DNA from: Lachnospiraceae bacterium UBA1748 | Lineage (GTDB): Bacteria > Bacillota > Clostridia > Lachnospirales > Lachnospiraceae | Assembly (NCBI GenBank): GCA_002314855.1 | Contig: DCHQ01000046.1 | Location: 1 to 15,824 of the forward strand | Direction of reading: 5' to 3' | DNA: 15,824 bases | In this document: positions 6,612 to 14,995 of the stretch, piece by piece | Numbering within the stretch: the stretch's first letter is position 1 | How the letters are laid out: each line of letters starts with the position of its first letter | Notes under the pieces: model-generated | The model's input: only the letters and a program-made list of their open reading frames with translations | The model's database searches: none | Told to the model about the DNA's origin: nothing | Made by a program: the position numbers and the translations under genes

Positions 6612-7286
6612 ATGAAGATACTCATAGTAGAAGATGAAAAATTATTAGCCGACTCGCTTAAGAATATACTAGAAAAAAAAGGCTTCGAGGTAGAAACTGC
6701 TTATGATGGTGAGACTGGTGAAGAATATGCTATGCTCGGAATTTATGATCTTCTTATACTAGATGTTATGATGCCCGGAATGAATGGTCTCGAGGTTGCC
6801 AGATCAGTAAGAAATAAAAAATGTTCTACTCCCATACTTATGCTTACTGCAAAATCATCTCTTGAAGACCGTATTGAGGGTCTTAATGCCGGCGCCGATT
6901 ATTATTTAACTAAGCCATTTGATACTAGAGAACTGTTGGCGTGTATTAATGCTCTTCTTCGTAGACAGGGTGGACAAGTTGACGAGATGGTATTTGGTAA
7001 TACCACCTTGGACTTGTCGTCTTCTACACTTATCTGTGATAAAAAAAGTATACGCCTCTCAGCCAAGGAGTTCGATGTTATGCGTTTCTTAATGCAGGCT
7101 AAGGAGAAAAATGTGGCCAAGGAGCTTCTCCTCGTACGAGTATGGGGATTCGAGTCCAATGCCACTGAAAACCACGTAGAAGTCTATGTTGGTTTCCTTC
7201 GTAAAAAGCTTAAGAGCATTAACTCTAACATATCCATCGAAGCCTTACGTGGTCTTGGTTACCACCTGGAGGTTAAAAATTCATGA
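6612..7286 (+). CDS. OmpR-family response regulator
   Basis: A cytoplasmic transcription regulator of 224 aa, the normal length for the family. The ATG follows AAGGAGG by 8 nt. Residues 1-118 form the receiver domain, with the acidic pair at E7/D8, phospho-acceptor D51 in LILDVMMPG, T79 and K101 in YYLTKPFD. Residues about 126-222 are a winged-helix DNA-binding domain, with LSAKEFDVMRFLM, VWGFES, ENHVEVYVGFLRKKL and LRGLGYHLE. The last four bases overlap the start of the downstream kinase gene (ATGA), so the two form a co-translated pair. The target genes are unknown, and the local context does not single out a stimulus. Confidence 0.95.
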   Translation: MKILIVEDEKLLADSLKNILEKKGFEVETAYDGETGEEYAMLGIYDLLILDVMMPGMNGLEVARSVRNKKCSTPILMLTAKSSLEDRIEGLNAGADYYLTKPFDTRELLACINALLRRQGGQVDEMVFGNTTLDLSSSTLICDKKSIRLSAKEFDVMRFLMQAKEKNVAKELLLVRVWGFESNATENHVEVYVGFLRKKLKSINSNISIEALRGLGYHLEVKNS

Positions 7287-8461
7287 TTAAAAAGCTTCAG
7301 ATCCAATACATTACCTTTATTATGACAACAGTTACTTTTCTGTTATCTGTTATTTTGACTGGTATCGTATTGTCTACGCATATAATCTATAAGCAGGAAA
7401 GTGTCAATTTCCTACTTAATCTTCCAAATGTTCAAAATACGCGTATTATTCCTTATCTTTCTATTCAAGTTGATAAGGTTTCTCATTATATGCTTGTCGA
7501 AGGAAAATATTATGAAGATTCCAATATTGATTTCATTCGTCTTATTGATGAGGTCAATAACAAAAGTTCGGATACTGGTATCATAGAAAAATACAATCTT
7601 CGTTATATGAAAATATCTGGTTCAAACGTTGATATCTATAACTTTGTGGACATCAGTGGAGAAACATACGCTCTTAAGAATCTTGAAATCAACTGTATAT
7701 ATGCTGGAAGCATAAGCTTTTTTGTATTCCTGATATTAACTATTATCCTTGTAAAACATTTTACTAGACCTGTTGAAAAGGCCTGGAATCAGCAAAAGCA
7801 GTTTATTGGTGATGCTTCTCACGAGCTTAAAACTCCGCTTACTGTTATACTTACCAACTCCGAACTGCTTGAAGATGAAAGTAGCTCTGACGATGACAAG
7901 AAGCACTATATTTCCAATATTCACGCAATGTCCCTTCAAATGCGTAGTCTTGTAGAACAGCTCCTGGAACTGGCTCGTACAGACAATGGCACCATGAAAA
8001 ATACATTTGAACCTTTCTCCTTAAGTGAAATTGTCGAAACGGAGGTCATGATTTTCGAACCATCTTTCTTTGAGAAGGAACTTAACATATCATCTGAAAT
8101 CGCAGAAAATATACGTGTATATGGCAATAGCGACCGTATAAAGCAGGTAATCGATATTTTTCTTGATAATGCCATAAAATATACCAGCGATAAGGGAAAT
8201 GTACGTGTATATCTTAAAAATATATCTCATAGCAAATGTCAGCTGGCCGTGGAAAGTGACGGAACACCTCTTAGCAAAGAAAATATTAAGAACATATTTA
8301 AACGTTTCTATAGAGTAGATAAGGCCCGAACCAGTAGCGGTAGCTATGGTCTAGGCCTCTCAATTGCTCAAAATATTATTAAAGAACATGGTGGTAATAT
8401 ATATGCCAAGCCTCTTAAAGGTGGCAATGCATTTATCATTGATTTAAAAACCACAAAGTAG
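7283..8461 (+). CDS. Membrane sensor histidine kinase
   Basis: The 392-aa partner of the preceding response regulator overlaps it by 4 bp. Two membrane segments (about 11-32 and 138-158) enclose an external sensor region of about 105 aa that I do not recognise. The kinase core follows: FIGDASHELKTPLTVIL with phospho-accepting H180, the N-box LDNAIKYTSD, and FKRFYRVDKAR plus GLGLSIAQNIIKEHGG. The G1 box is shortened to ESDGTPLS but keeps the Asp-Gly, as in a number of related Clostridial kinases. It should autophosphorylate and transfer phosphate to D51 of the regulator. The gene ends 12 bp from the stop of the oppositely oriented EAL gene, with no hairpin terminator between them. Confidence 0.94.
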   Translation: MIKKLQIQYITFIMTTVTFLLSVILTGIVLSTHIIYKQESVNFLLNLPNVQNTRIIPYLSIQVDKVSHYMLVEGKYYEDSNIDFIRLIDEVNNKSSDTGIIEKYNLRYMKISGSNVDIYNFVDISGETYALKNLEINCIYAGSISFFVFLILTIILVKHFTRPVEKAWNQQKQFIGDASHELKTPLTVILTNSELLEDESSSDDDKKHYISNIHAMSLQMRSLVEQLLELARTDNGTMKNTFEPFSLSEIVETEVMIFEPSFFEKELNISSEIAENIRVYGNSDRIKQVIDIFLDNAIKYTSDKGNVRVYLKNISHSKCQLAVESDGTPLSKENIKNIFKRFYRVDKARTSSGSYGLGLSIAQNIIKEHGGNIYAKPLKGGNAFIIDLKTTK

Positions 8462-8473
8462 CATTAAACTAAA

Positions 8474-11179
8474 TTACCACTCTGTTCTCTGATTATAGAA
8501 TCTCTCTATTTCAGATGAAATCTTTTTAGGGATGACTCCTACTGGCTCACGCTTTGGTCTTCCTGTGTAGAAGCCCTGTATTAAATCAATTCCAAGCCTT
8601 ATACATTTACGGAGCTCGTCCCTGTTCTCAACTCCCTCAGCAAGAGCAAGTATACCGTTATTATGAGCATACTCTATTGTATTTCGAACAAAATGCTCCT
8701 TTTGAGGATTATTCTGAATATCTGTAATAAGCTCTTTATCAATCTTCACATATTTAGGCTTATATCTAAGAAGATTATTAACATTGGAATATCCTGAACC
8801 AAAGTCATCAACAGCAATCTCATTACCAAGTAATGAATGCTTGGTCTTAAGTCTTGAAAGCTCATCGTCACTTAGTTCTGATTCTTCGGTAAATTCAATA
8901 ACCAGTCGACCAGTAAGCTCCTTACATCTTTCTTCAAAAAGTTTATCGGTCTCACCAGTAAGCTGATGACTAGGCAAACTGTTGATAAATACCTTGGCAT
9001 CACCAAACATCTCAATATGATCCAAAATATCCTTGGTAACATTTAACAGAGTATATTTTTCAATATCATCCAACCTGTTAAGATACTTGGCTGACTGTAT
9101 AATCTTATATGGAGAAAGTCCATCCTCTTCACTTCGCATAAGTGCTTCATAAGCATATATGCTTCCATCATGAACATTTATAATAGGCTGATAATGATAT
9201 ATAAGCTCGTTCTCATTAAGGACATGGCTTACAAGCTGATGCAAATGCATTTCATCATCAATAGCCTTGGTATTAGCAACCTCATTCTTACGATACATGG
9301 ACTTAGTATGATTCTTCACACTAATCGTATAATTAATAAGTCGTTCAAGAGAGCCCTCTCCATCTGGTCTGCCTTGACTGCTAAACTGATGGAAACCTAT
9401 CTTATGATCCGAATCCTCGTGCTCATTATGAATATCAGCCTGAGCGATTATTTTATCCATAATCATTTGACCACGGCTACATCTCTCATCATCAATAAGC
9501 GCTATAAGGAATTCATCATTACAAAGTCTTGCACATACCTGATTGTCACTAATAGAGGTACTTATAAACCTGGCAATATTGTTAATTGTTTTATCACCAT
9601 AATCACGGCCATAAAATTCATTAATTGTACGAAGTCCCTTAATATCTACTGTAAGAATATTGAGCTGTTCGTTATTCATATAGCCGTCTTTAATAAGCTC
9701 AAGAGTCTTACTCAAAAAGCCTTCATAGTTATAAAGACCTGTAAGAGAATCTCGGATTTGATTGGCTCTAACCTTATTAACAAGGTCCTGCAGGTACTGC
9801 TGCCTATAAAAGGCTTCCATACCCTGCATAACATCTCTCATCCAGAGACGATAACTCTTCTCATATACCTTGTTTTCACTACCATAATTAAGCACTGAAT
9901 AGCCAAAACAACGATCCTCAAAAAACAAAGGATTAAAAATAAATGTTGTAGGATAATCTCTATCCTCTTCTAACGCAGGAGTAAGCTTTCTAGTGCTAAA
10001 TCTATTATCGAAGTCTACTACATTATTACCACTCTCATCGCAATCAAGAACACGACACATATTTTTGGTATAGCCCTTACGAAGCGCATCCTCTCCTATG
10101 TTCTTGTCCGTCTCCATAAATGTTTCATTCATACATATTTCAAATGAATGAAAAGGTCTTATCTGATATACATAGGAAGCTAACGATGACCAGAATCCAT
10201 TCATATTGGTCTGAGACAAAAGGTCTTCGAGCAAATGATTGAAGTCGGAATACATACTTCTTGATGACTGCTGAGTTCTCCATGCTAGGCGAATCTTCTT
10301 TGGAACCATTTCTATCTCATACTTACAGCCACAGCTTCCACCTATATATAATGAGGACTTTGGTTCAAAATCCTCCATGGCATTACCAGATATAATACTA
10401 TGAAGCCATCTTATAGCATAATTACCACATTCATCGGCTGGAATATCAGCCGAAGTAAGTGGAGAAGGACTGTTACGTCCATCTTCTATTGAATCATATC
10501 CAATAAGTGCTATATCCTCAGGAACTCTTATACCAACATCGGTAAGTGCTCCTGCAACACCAATAGCCATAATATCATTGGCACATACAATAGCCTCTGG
10601 AAGATGTTCTCTATCCTTTAATAACTGCTCTACAAATCTTTCACCTGAATCATACCAGTAATTGCCATGGTATACCCAGTCCTCACGAACCTCTAATTCA
10701 TGATTCTTCATACTGTCTAAAAATGCTCTGTGACGCTGAATAGAATGAGGATGTCCTTCCTTACCGCCAAGATATGCGATGGAACGATAACCATGAACCT
10801 CTATTAAGTGGTCGACCAGTTTCTTAAGAGGGGTATAGTGATCAATCATTACTGATTCAAAGTATTCACTCTCGCGGTCGATAACAATAACTGGCCCATC
10901 ATAGGTTTCACTTATTCTCTTCTCCAAAGCTTCGCCATATCCAGGACAAAGGATGGTATCAATAAGAAAAACTATTCCATCGAATAAATCGAAATTTACT
11001 AGATTATATATATTACTATCACCTATATTACGAATTGGTGATTCCTGAAACTTCTGATACATAGAAAAAATACATATGTCATAATCAAGTGCATATGCCT
11101 TCTCTGTAAATCCATGTAAAAATTTCTTCTGTGTAGCTTCATCTATCTGAGCCACAAGAACTGCTATACGTTTTCTCAT
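8474..11179 (-). CDS. Ligand-binding (LacI/PBP-like) – degenerate GGDEF – EAL protein, probable c-di-GMP phosphodiesterase
   Basis: This large soluble protein (901 aa) starts at the ATG at 11177-11179, preceded by AGGGG 5 nt upstream; a GTG two codons earlier overlaps that site and is less likely. Positions below count from that GTG. Residues about 5-285 resemble the sugar-binding core of LacI-type repressors (YLGGKEGHPHSIQRHRAF, AIVCANDIMAIGVAGAL, DIALIGYDS), but no helix-turn-helix and no signal peptide or membrane segment is present. Residues 300-465 are an uncharacterised, possibly GAF-like, region. A GGDEF domain starts at DSLTGLYN (479-486), but its signature reads CNDEF (555-559), so cyclase activity is doubtful. 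The EAL domain (about 650-885) keeps its catalytic set: E680 in YEALMR, N735, E764, D793/D794 in AVDDFGSGYS, K814, E850 and Q870. I infer that binding of a small molecule in the cytoplasm controls c-di-GMP breakdown. It lies just downstream of the trp operon but has its own promoter. Confidence 0.9.
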   Translation of the reverse strand: MRKRIAVLVAQIDEATQKKFLHGFTEKAYALDYDICIFSMYQKFQESPIRNIGDSNIYNLVNFDLFDGIVFLIDTILCPGYGEALEKRISETYDGPVIVIDRESEYFESVMIDHYTPLKKLVDHLIEVHGYRSIAYLGGKEGHPHSIQRHRAFLDSMKNHELEVREDWVYHGNYWYDSGERFVEQLLKDREHLPEAIVCANDIMAIGVAGALTDVGIRVPEDIALIGYDSIEDGRNSPSPLTSADIPADECGNYAIRWLHSIISGNAMEDFEPKSSLYIGGSCGCKYEIEMVPKKIRLAWRTQQSSRSMYSDFNHLLEDLLSQTNMNGFWSSLASYVYQIRPFHSFEICMNETFMETDKNIGEDALRKGYTKNMCRVLDCDESGNNVVDFDNRFSTRKLTPALEEDRDYPTTFIFNPLFFEDRCFGYSVLNYGSENKVYEKSYRLWMRDVMQGMEAFYRQQYLQDLVNKVRANQIRDSLTGLYNYEGFLSKTLELIKDGYMNNEQLNILTVDIKGLRTINEFYGRDYGDKTINNIARFISTSISDNQVCARLCNDEFLIALIDDERCSRGQMIMDKIIAQADIHNEHEDSDHKIGFHQFSSQGRPDGEGSLERLINYTISVKNHTKSMYRKNEVANTKAIDDEMHLHQLVSHVLNENELIYHYQPIINVHDGSIYAYEALMRSEEDGLSPYKIIQSAKYLNRLDDIEKYTLLNVTKDILDHIEMFGDAKVFINSLPSHQLTGETDKLFEERCKELTGRLVIEFTEESELSDDELSRLKTKHSLLGNEIAVDDFGSGYSNVNNLLRYKPKYVKIDKELITDIQNNPQKEHFVRNTIEYAHNNGILALAEGVENRDELRKCIRLGIDLIQGFYTGRPKREPVGVIPKKISSEIERFYNQRTEW

Positions 11180-11226
11180 TAACACCCCTATATTGTATGA
11201 GCAAGGTTTATCACAATTTACTAAAT

Positions 11227-11235
11227 ATTATATCA
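11227..11235 (-). promoter_or_regulatory. Extended -10 promoter of the EAL gene
   Basis: On the minus strand TGATATAAT (11227-11235) is a perfect extended -10 element, placing the start of transcription near 11220 with a leader of about 40 nt. No matching -35 is seen, which is usual for extended -10 promoters. Confidence 0.6.
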
Positions 11236-11285
11236 TAGATTATTATTTTATGGTACAAAATTACAATAAATAACAACTGTATGAC

Positions 11286-11326
11286 ATAAAAAAAGCACTC
11301 TGATGAGAAATAACTCACCAGAGTGC
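11286..11326 (-). terminator. Terminator of the trp operon
   Basis: GCACTCTG (11295-11302) pairs with CAGAGTGC (11319-11326), and GAG/CTC pairs inside. On the minus strand the hairpin is followed by a run of T residues (plus-strand A-run 11288-11294). It lies 18 bp after the trpD stop and separates the operon from the EAL gene. Confidence 0.93.
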
Positions 11327-11343
11327 CTAAGCTTAATAATTAA

Positions 11344-12360
11344 TTATCTGTTACTTACTTCGATAATCTTGTTTAATGTCTCAAGTGCCTTACCTGAGTC
11401 AATGATTTCACCAGCAAGCTTAACACCATCAGCAAATGTATCAGCCTTACCTGTAATATAAAGTGAAGCACCTGCATTTAAGAGAACTGCATTTCTCTTG
11501 TGACCCTTTGCACCCTTTAAGATATCAAGAGTGATAGCTGCGTTCTCTTCTGGAGTACCACCAACTAAGTCTTCCTTCTTACATGTCTCAAAACCAAAGT
11601 CTTCTGGCTTAATTACATAGTTCTTCATCCAGCCATCCTTGAACTCGCAGATAGTTGTAGGAGAAGAAAGAGAAATCTCATCAAGCTTGTCCTGACCATA
11701 TACAACCATACCACGCTCAACACCAAGGTTAATAAGAACCTGAGCAAGAGGCTGAACAAGGTACTCATCGTATACACCAAGAAGCTGCATCTTAGGCTTA
11801 CCAGGATTTGTAAGAGGTCCTAAGATATTGAATACTGTTCTGAAACCAAGTTCCTTACGGATTGGTCCAACGTACTTCATTGATGAGTGATATTTCTGAG
11901 CGAAGAAGAAACACATACCAGCTTCATTAAGAAGCTCTACGCACTTTTCTGGGCTCTGATCAATATTAACACCAAGTGCTTCAAGACAGTCAGCTGTACC
12001 ACACTTAGAAGATGCTGCTCTGTTACCATGCTTAGCAACCTTTACACCACCTGCTGCAGCTACGATAGCTGAAGTAGTAGAGATGTTAAAGCTGTGAGCG
12101 TTATCTCCGCCTGTACCAACGATCTCGAAAATATCCATTCCTGTTTCTACAAGTGTTGCGTGATCACGCATAGCTGCTGCACAACCAGCGATTTCTTCTG
12201 TTGTCTCAGCTTTAGCACTCTTTGTTGAAAGAGCTGCAAGAAATGCTGAATTCTGAGTAGGTGTTGTCTCACCACTCATGATCTCATTCATTACTGCGTA
12301 TGCTTCATCGTAATTAAGATCTTCTTTGTTTACAATCTTTACAATTGCTTCCTTAATCAT
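11344..12360 (-). CDS. trpD: Anthranilate phosphoribosyltransferase
   Basis: The enzyme (338 aa, usual length) transfers phosphoribose from PRPP to anthranilate, the second step of the tryptophan branch. Signatures are the PRPP-binding GTGGD (82-86), FNISTTSAIVAAAGG, and KHGNRAASSKCGTAD (110-124) of the anthranilate site. The ATG has AAGGAGAT upstream. It is the last gene of the operon, 61 bp behind trpA; no hairpin or convincing promoter was seen in that AT-rich gap, so co-transcription is likely. The position is unusual, since trpD normally precedes trpC. There is no fused glutamine amidotransferase domain, so anthranilate synthase component II (TrpG) must be encoded elsewhere. Confidence 0.97.
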   Translation of the reverse strand: MIKEAIVKIVNKEDLNYDEAYAVMNEIMSGETTPTQNSAFLAALSTKSAKAETTEEIAGCAAAMRDHATLVETGMDIFEIVGTGGDNAHSFNISTTSAIVAAAGGVKVAKHGNRAASSKCGTADCLEALGVNIDQSPEKCVELLNEAGMCFFFAQKYHSSMKYVGPIRKELGFRTVFNILGPLTNPGKPKMQLLGVYDEYLVQPLAQVLINLGVERGMVVYGQDKLDEISLSSPTTICEFKDGWMKNYVIKPEDFGFETCKKEDLVGGTPEENAAITLDILKGAKGHKRNAVLLNAGASLYITGKADTFADGVKLAGEIIDSGKALETLNKIIEVSNR

Positions 12361-12421
12361 TACTTTATCTCCTTCTCTGATTTTTAATATGATTTAAATT
12401 GAACTTTTTATTATCTTATTC

Positions 12422-13198
12422 TTACAGTGCCTTAACTGCATCTACCATACTCTTTACATATTCATAGATAACAGGAGCTGCATTCTCGCCATGCTCAGCA
12501 ATCTTCTTAACAATAGCTGAACCTACGATGGCTCCATCTGACTTGCCAGCCATATCAGCTGCCTGAGCTGGAGTACTAATACCAAATCCTACTGCTACTG
12601 GAGTATCAGATACTTCCTTAATAGCCTTAACCATCTTCTCAATATCTGTTGTAATCTCACTTCTCATACCTGTAACACCCATTGATGATACGAGATAAAT
12701 ATAACCAGTTGCTTCCTTGGCAATCATCTGGATACGCTGCTCAGATGTTGGAGCGATAAGAGCTACCACGTCAATTCCATACTTGTCAGCAACTTCCTTG
12801 GCTTCCATTCTCTCTTCGTAAGGCATATCAGCGATGATGATACCATCTACGCCTACTTCCTGACACTTAGCAAAGAATCTCTCATATCCGTAGTGGAATA
12901 CAGGATTAAGATATCCCATAAGGCAGATAGGAATATTAGACTTCTCTCTTACTCTCTTTACTATCTCAAATACACCATCTGTAGTCATACCATTAGAAAG
13001 TGCTCTGATATTAGCTTCCTGAATAACTGGACCCTCTGCAATAGGATCAGAGAAAGGTACACCTATCTCGATTACAGAAGCACCTGCTCGTTCTAACTCG
13101 AATATAAAGTTTACTGTAGCGTCCGCTGTTGGATCACCTGCTGTAAGGAAAGGTATAAATGCCTTACCATTCTTAAATGCATCACTTATTCTACTCAT
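12422..13198 (-). CDS. trpA: Tryptophan synthase alpha subunit
   Basis: The 258-aa TIM-barrel subunit cleaves indole-3-glycerol phosphate and passes indole to TrpB. Family motifs are FLTAGDPTAD (17-26), VIEIGVPFSDPIAEGPVIQ (42-60), the MGYLNPVFHYG loop, and GFGISTPAQA with the phosphate-binding loop near the C-terminus. Catalytic Glu49 of E. coli corresponds to E44. The second catalytic residue, Asp60 in most enzymes, is a glutamate here (E55 in AEGP). The start codon overlaps the end of trpB by 8 bp, indicating translational coupling of the two subunits. Confidence 0.97.
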   Translation of the reverse strand: MSRISDAFKNGKAFIPFLTAGDPTADATVNFIFELERAGASVIEIGVPFSDPIAEGPVIQEANIRALSNGMTTDGVFEIVKRVREKSNIPICLMGYLNPVFHYGYERFFAKCQEVGVDGIIIADMPYEERMEAKEVADKYGIDVVALIAPTSEQRIQMIAKEATGYIYLVSSMGVTGMRSEITTDIEKMVKAIKEVSDTPVAVGFGISTPAQAADMAGKSDGAIVGSAIVKKIAEHGENAAPVIYEYVKSMVDAVKAL

Positions 13199-14375
13199 GT
13201 AAATCTACTCCTCTATATCTTGCAATTGCTGCCACATCCTTGTCTCCACGGCCTGACAGACAGATAATCATTACTTCGTCTTTGCCCATTGTAGGTGCAA
13301 GCTTCATAGCATGTGCTACTGCGTGAGCTGACTCGATGGCACAGATGATACCTTCAGTCTTTGCAAGGTACTCAAATGCATCTACTGCTTCATCATCAGT
13401 TACAGGTACATACTGAGCACGGCCTGTATCGTGAAGATTAGCATGCTCTGGTCCAATACCTGGATAATCAAGACCAGCTGAGATAGAGTAAACAGGAGCA
13501 ATCTGCCCATACTCATCCTGGCAGAAGTAAGACTTCATACCATGGAATACTCCAAGAGAACCTGTAGCGATAGTTGCTGCTGTCTCCTTAGTATGAACAC
13601 CGCGTCCAGCTGCCTCACATCCGATAAGCTTAACATCCTTATCATTAATGAAGTTGTAGAACATACCCATTGAGTTAGATCCACCTCCTACACATGCAAG
13701 TACTGCATCTGGAAGCTTTCCTTCATACTCGAGGATCTGCTCTCTAGCTTCCTTAGAAATAACACTCTGGAAATCTCTAACAATCATAGGGAATGGATGA
13801 GGACCCATAACAGAACCAAGTACGTATAAAGTATCATCTACTCTTCCTGACCACTCTCTCATTGCCTCATTAACTGCATCCTTGAGTGTCTGTGTACCAG
13901 TAGTAACTGGATGAACCTTGGCACCAAGAAGCTCCATTCTGTATACATTGAGGGCCTGGCGGATTGTGTCCTCCTTACCCATGAAAATCTCACACTCCAT
14001 ATCGAGAAGAGCTGCTGCTGTAGCTGTAGCAACACCGTGCTGACCAGCACCTGTCTCAGCGATTACTCTAGTCTTACCCATCTTCTTAGCGAGAAGTACC
14101 TGACCAAGTACGTTATTAATCTTATGAGAACCTGTATGATTGAGGTCTTCTCTCTTAAGATAAATCTTGGCACCTCCAAGATCTTTAGTCATCTTCTCAG
14201 CATAATATAATAATGAAGGACGCCCAGCATACTCTTTATTGAGCTTATCAAGCTCTGCTACGAATTCTGGATCATTCTTGTAGTGCTCATAGGCTTCCTC
14301 TAACTTAATGATCTCATTCATAAGAGTCTCAGGTATGTACTGACCTCCATGAATACCATATCTTCCTTTACTCAT
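13191..14375 (-). CDS. trpB: Tryptophan synthase beta subunit
   Basis: The pyridoxal-phosphate enzyme (394 aa) condenses indole with serine to make tryptophan and works as an alpha2-beta2 complex with TrpA. Diagnostic features are NHTGSHKINN with the PLP lysine K85, AETGAGQHG (E107) that contacts indole, the phosphate-binding GGGSN (230-234), and CLSGRGDKD near the C-terminus. It is the ordinary TrpB1 type rather than the longer TrpB2. It starts 4 bp after the trpF stop, with AAGGA inside the end of trpF, and overlaps trpA by 8 bp. Confidence 0.98.
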   Translation of the reverse strand: MSKGRYGIHGGQYIPETLMNEIIKLEEAYEHYKNDPEFVAELDKLNKEYAGRPSLLYYAEKMTKDLGGAKIYLKREDLNHTGSHKINNVLGQVLLAKKMGKTRVIAETGAGQHGVATATAAALLDMECEIFMGKEDTIRQALNVYRMELLGAKVHPVTTGTQTLKDAVNEAMREWSGRVDDTLYVLGSVMGPHPFPMIVRDFQSVISKEAREQILEYEGKLPDAVLACVGGGSNSMGMFYNFINDKDVKLIGCEAAGRGVHTKETAATIATGSLGVFHGMKSYFCQDEYGQIAPVYSISAGLDYPGIGPEHANLHDTGRAQYVPVTDDEAVDAFEYLAKTEGIICAIESAHAVAHAMKLAPTMGKDEVMIICLSGRGDKDVAAIARYRGVDLHE

Positions 14376-14379
14376 GTTT

Positions 14380-14985
14380 TTATCCTTTCTGCCTAACGGC
14401 CTGTATTACTTGTCTTATTTTTTCTGGATCTTTAACTTTATCTGTCTCAACACTGCTAGATAAATCTACTCCATATGGTGAGAAAATATCGATGGCGTTT
14501 TCCACATTTTCAGCATTTATTCCACCTGCAATAAAATATGGTTTATTAATACTTACCTTTAGGCTTTGCCAGTCAAAGGTCTTGCCACTTCCCATACCAG
14601 AATCAAACAATATATAATCTGCATCTAGTTTATCACAATTTTCCAAACTATTTTCACCTTCTATCTTAATGGCTTTGATAACCGGAAGCCCTGTGATATC
14701 TTTTACTTTCTTTATATACTCATTATCTTCTTTTCCATGAAGCTGTATAACATTAATTATATTACGCCTAGCTGCTTCAATAACCTTATCCATATCTTCA
14801 TCCACATATACACCTGCAGATAAAATATCGCTATCCAGCTTTTCTCTAAGGCGCCAGGCCTCATCTAGTGTTAAGTATCTATGGCTGTGAGGCCAAAAGA
14901 CAAAACCTGTATAGTCTGGCTTATATGTATTTAAGCACTCCACATCAGCGAGGCTTTTTATTCCACATATTTTGATTTTTGTCAT
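14380..14985 (-). CDS. trpF: Phosphoribosylanthranilate isomerase
   Basis: A monofunctional TIM-barrel enzyme of 201 aa that turns phosphoribosylanthranilate into CdRP. It has the catalytic cysteine C7 in KICGIK, GFVFWPHSHRYL, QLHGKED, and the catalytic aspartate D128 in ILFDSGMGSGKTFDW, followed by FIAGGINAENV. The ATG at 14985 has AGAGGA upstream. The gene is separate from trpC (10-bp gap) rather than fused to it as in enterobacteria. Its end nearly touches trpB. Confidence 0.96.
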   Translation of the reverse strand: MTKIKICGIKSLADVECLNTYKPDYTGFVFWPHSHRYLTLDEAWRLREKLDSDILSAGVYVDEDMDKVIEAARRNIINVIQLHGKEDNEYIKKVKDITGLPVIKAIKIEGENSLENCDKLDADYILFDSGMGSGKTFDWQSLKVSINKPYFIAGGINAENVENAIDIFSPYGVDLSSSVETDKVKDPEKIRQVIQAVRQKG

Positions 14986-14995
14986 ATTCTTCCTC

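Noticed and set aside
9170..9898. 242-codon open frame on the plus strand inside the EAL gene
   Set aside because: It is antisense to a strongly conserved coding region, has no convincing ribosome binding site, and its translation is a hydrophobic, low-complexity string with no recognisable domain. It is a codon-use shadow.
12361..12421. Separate promoter for trpD in the trpA-trpD gap
   Set aside because: The gap is AT-rich, but no -35/-10 pair with acceptable spacing was found and there is no terminator after trpA, so co-transcription is simpler.
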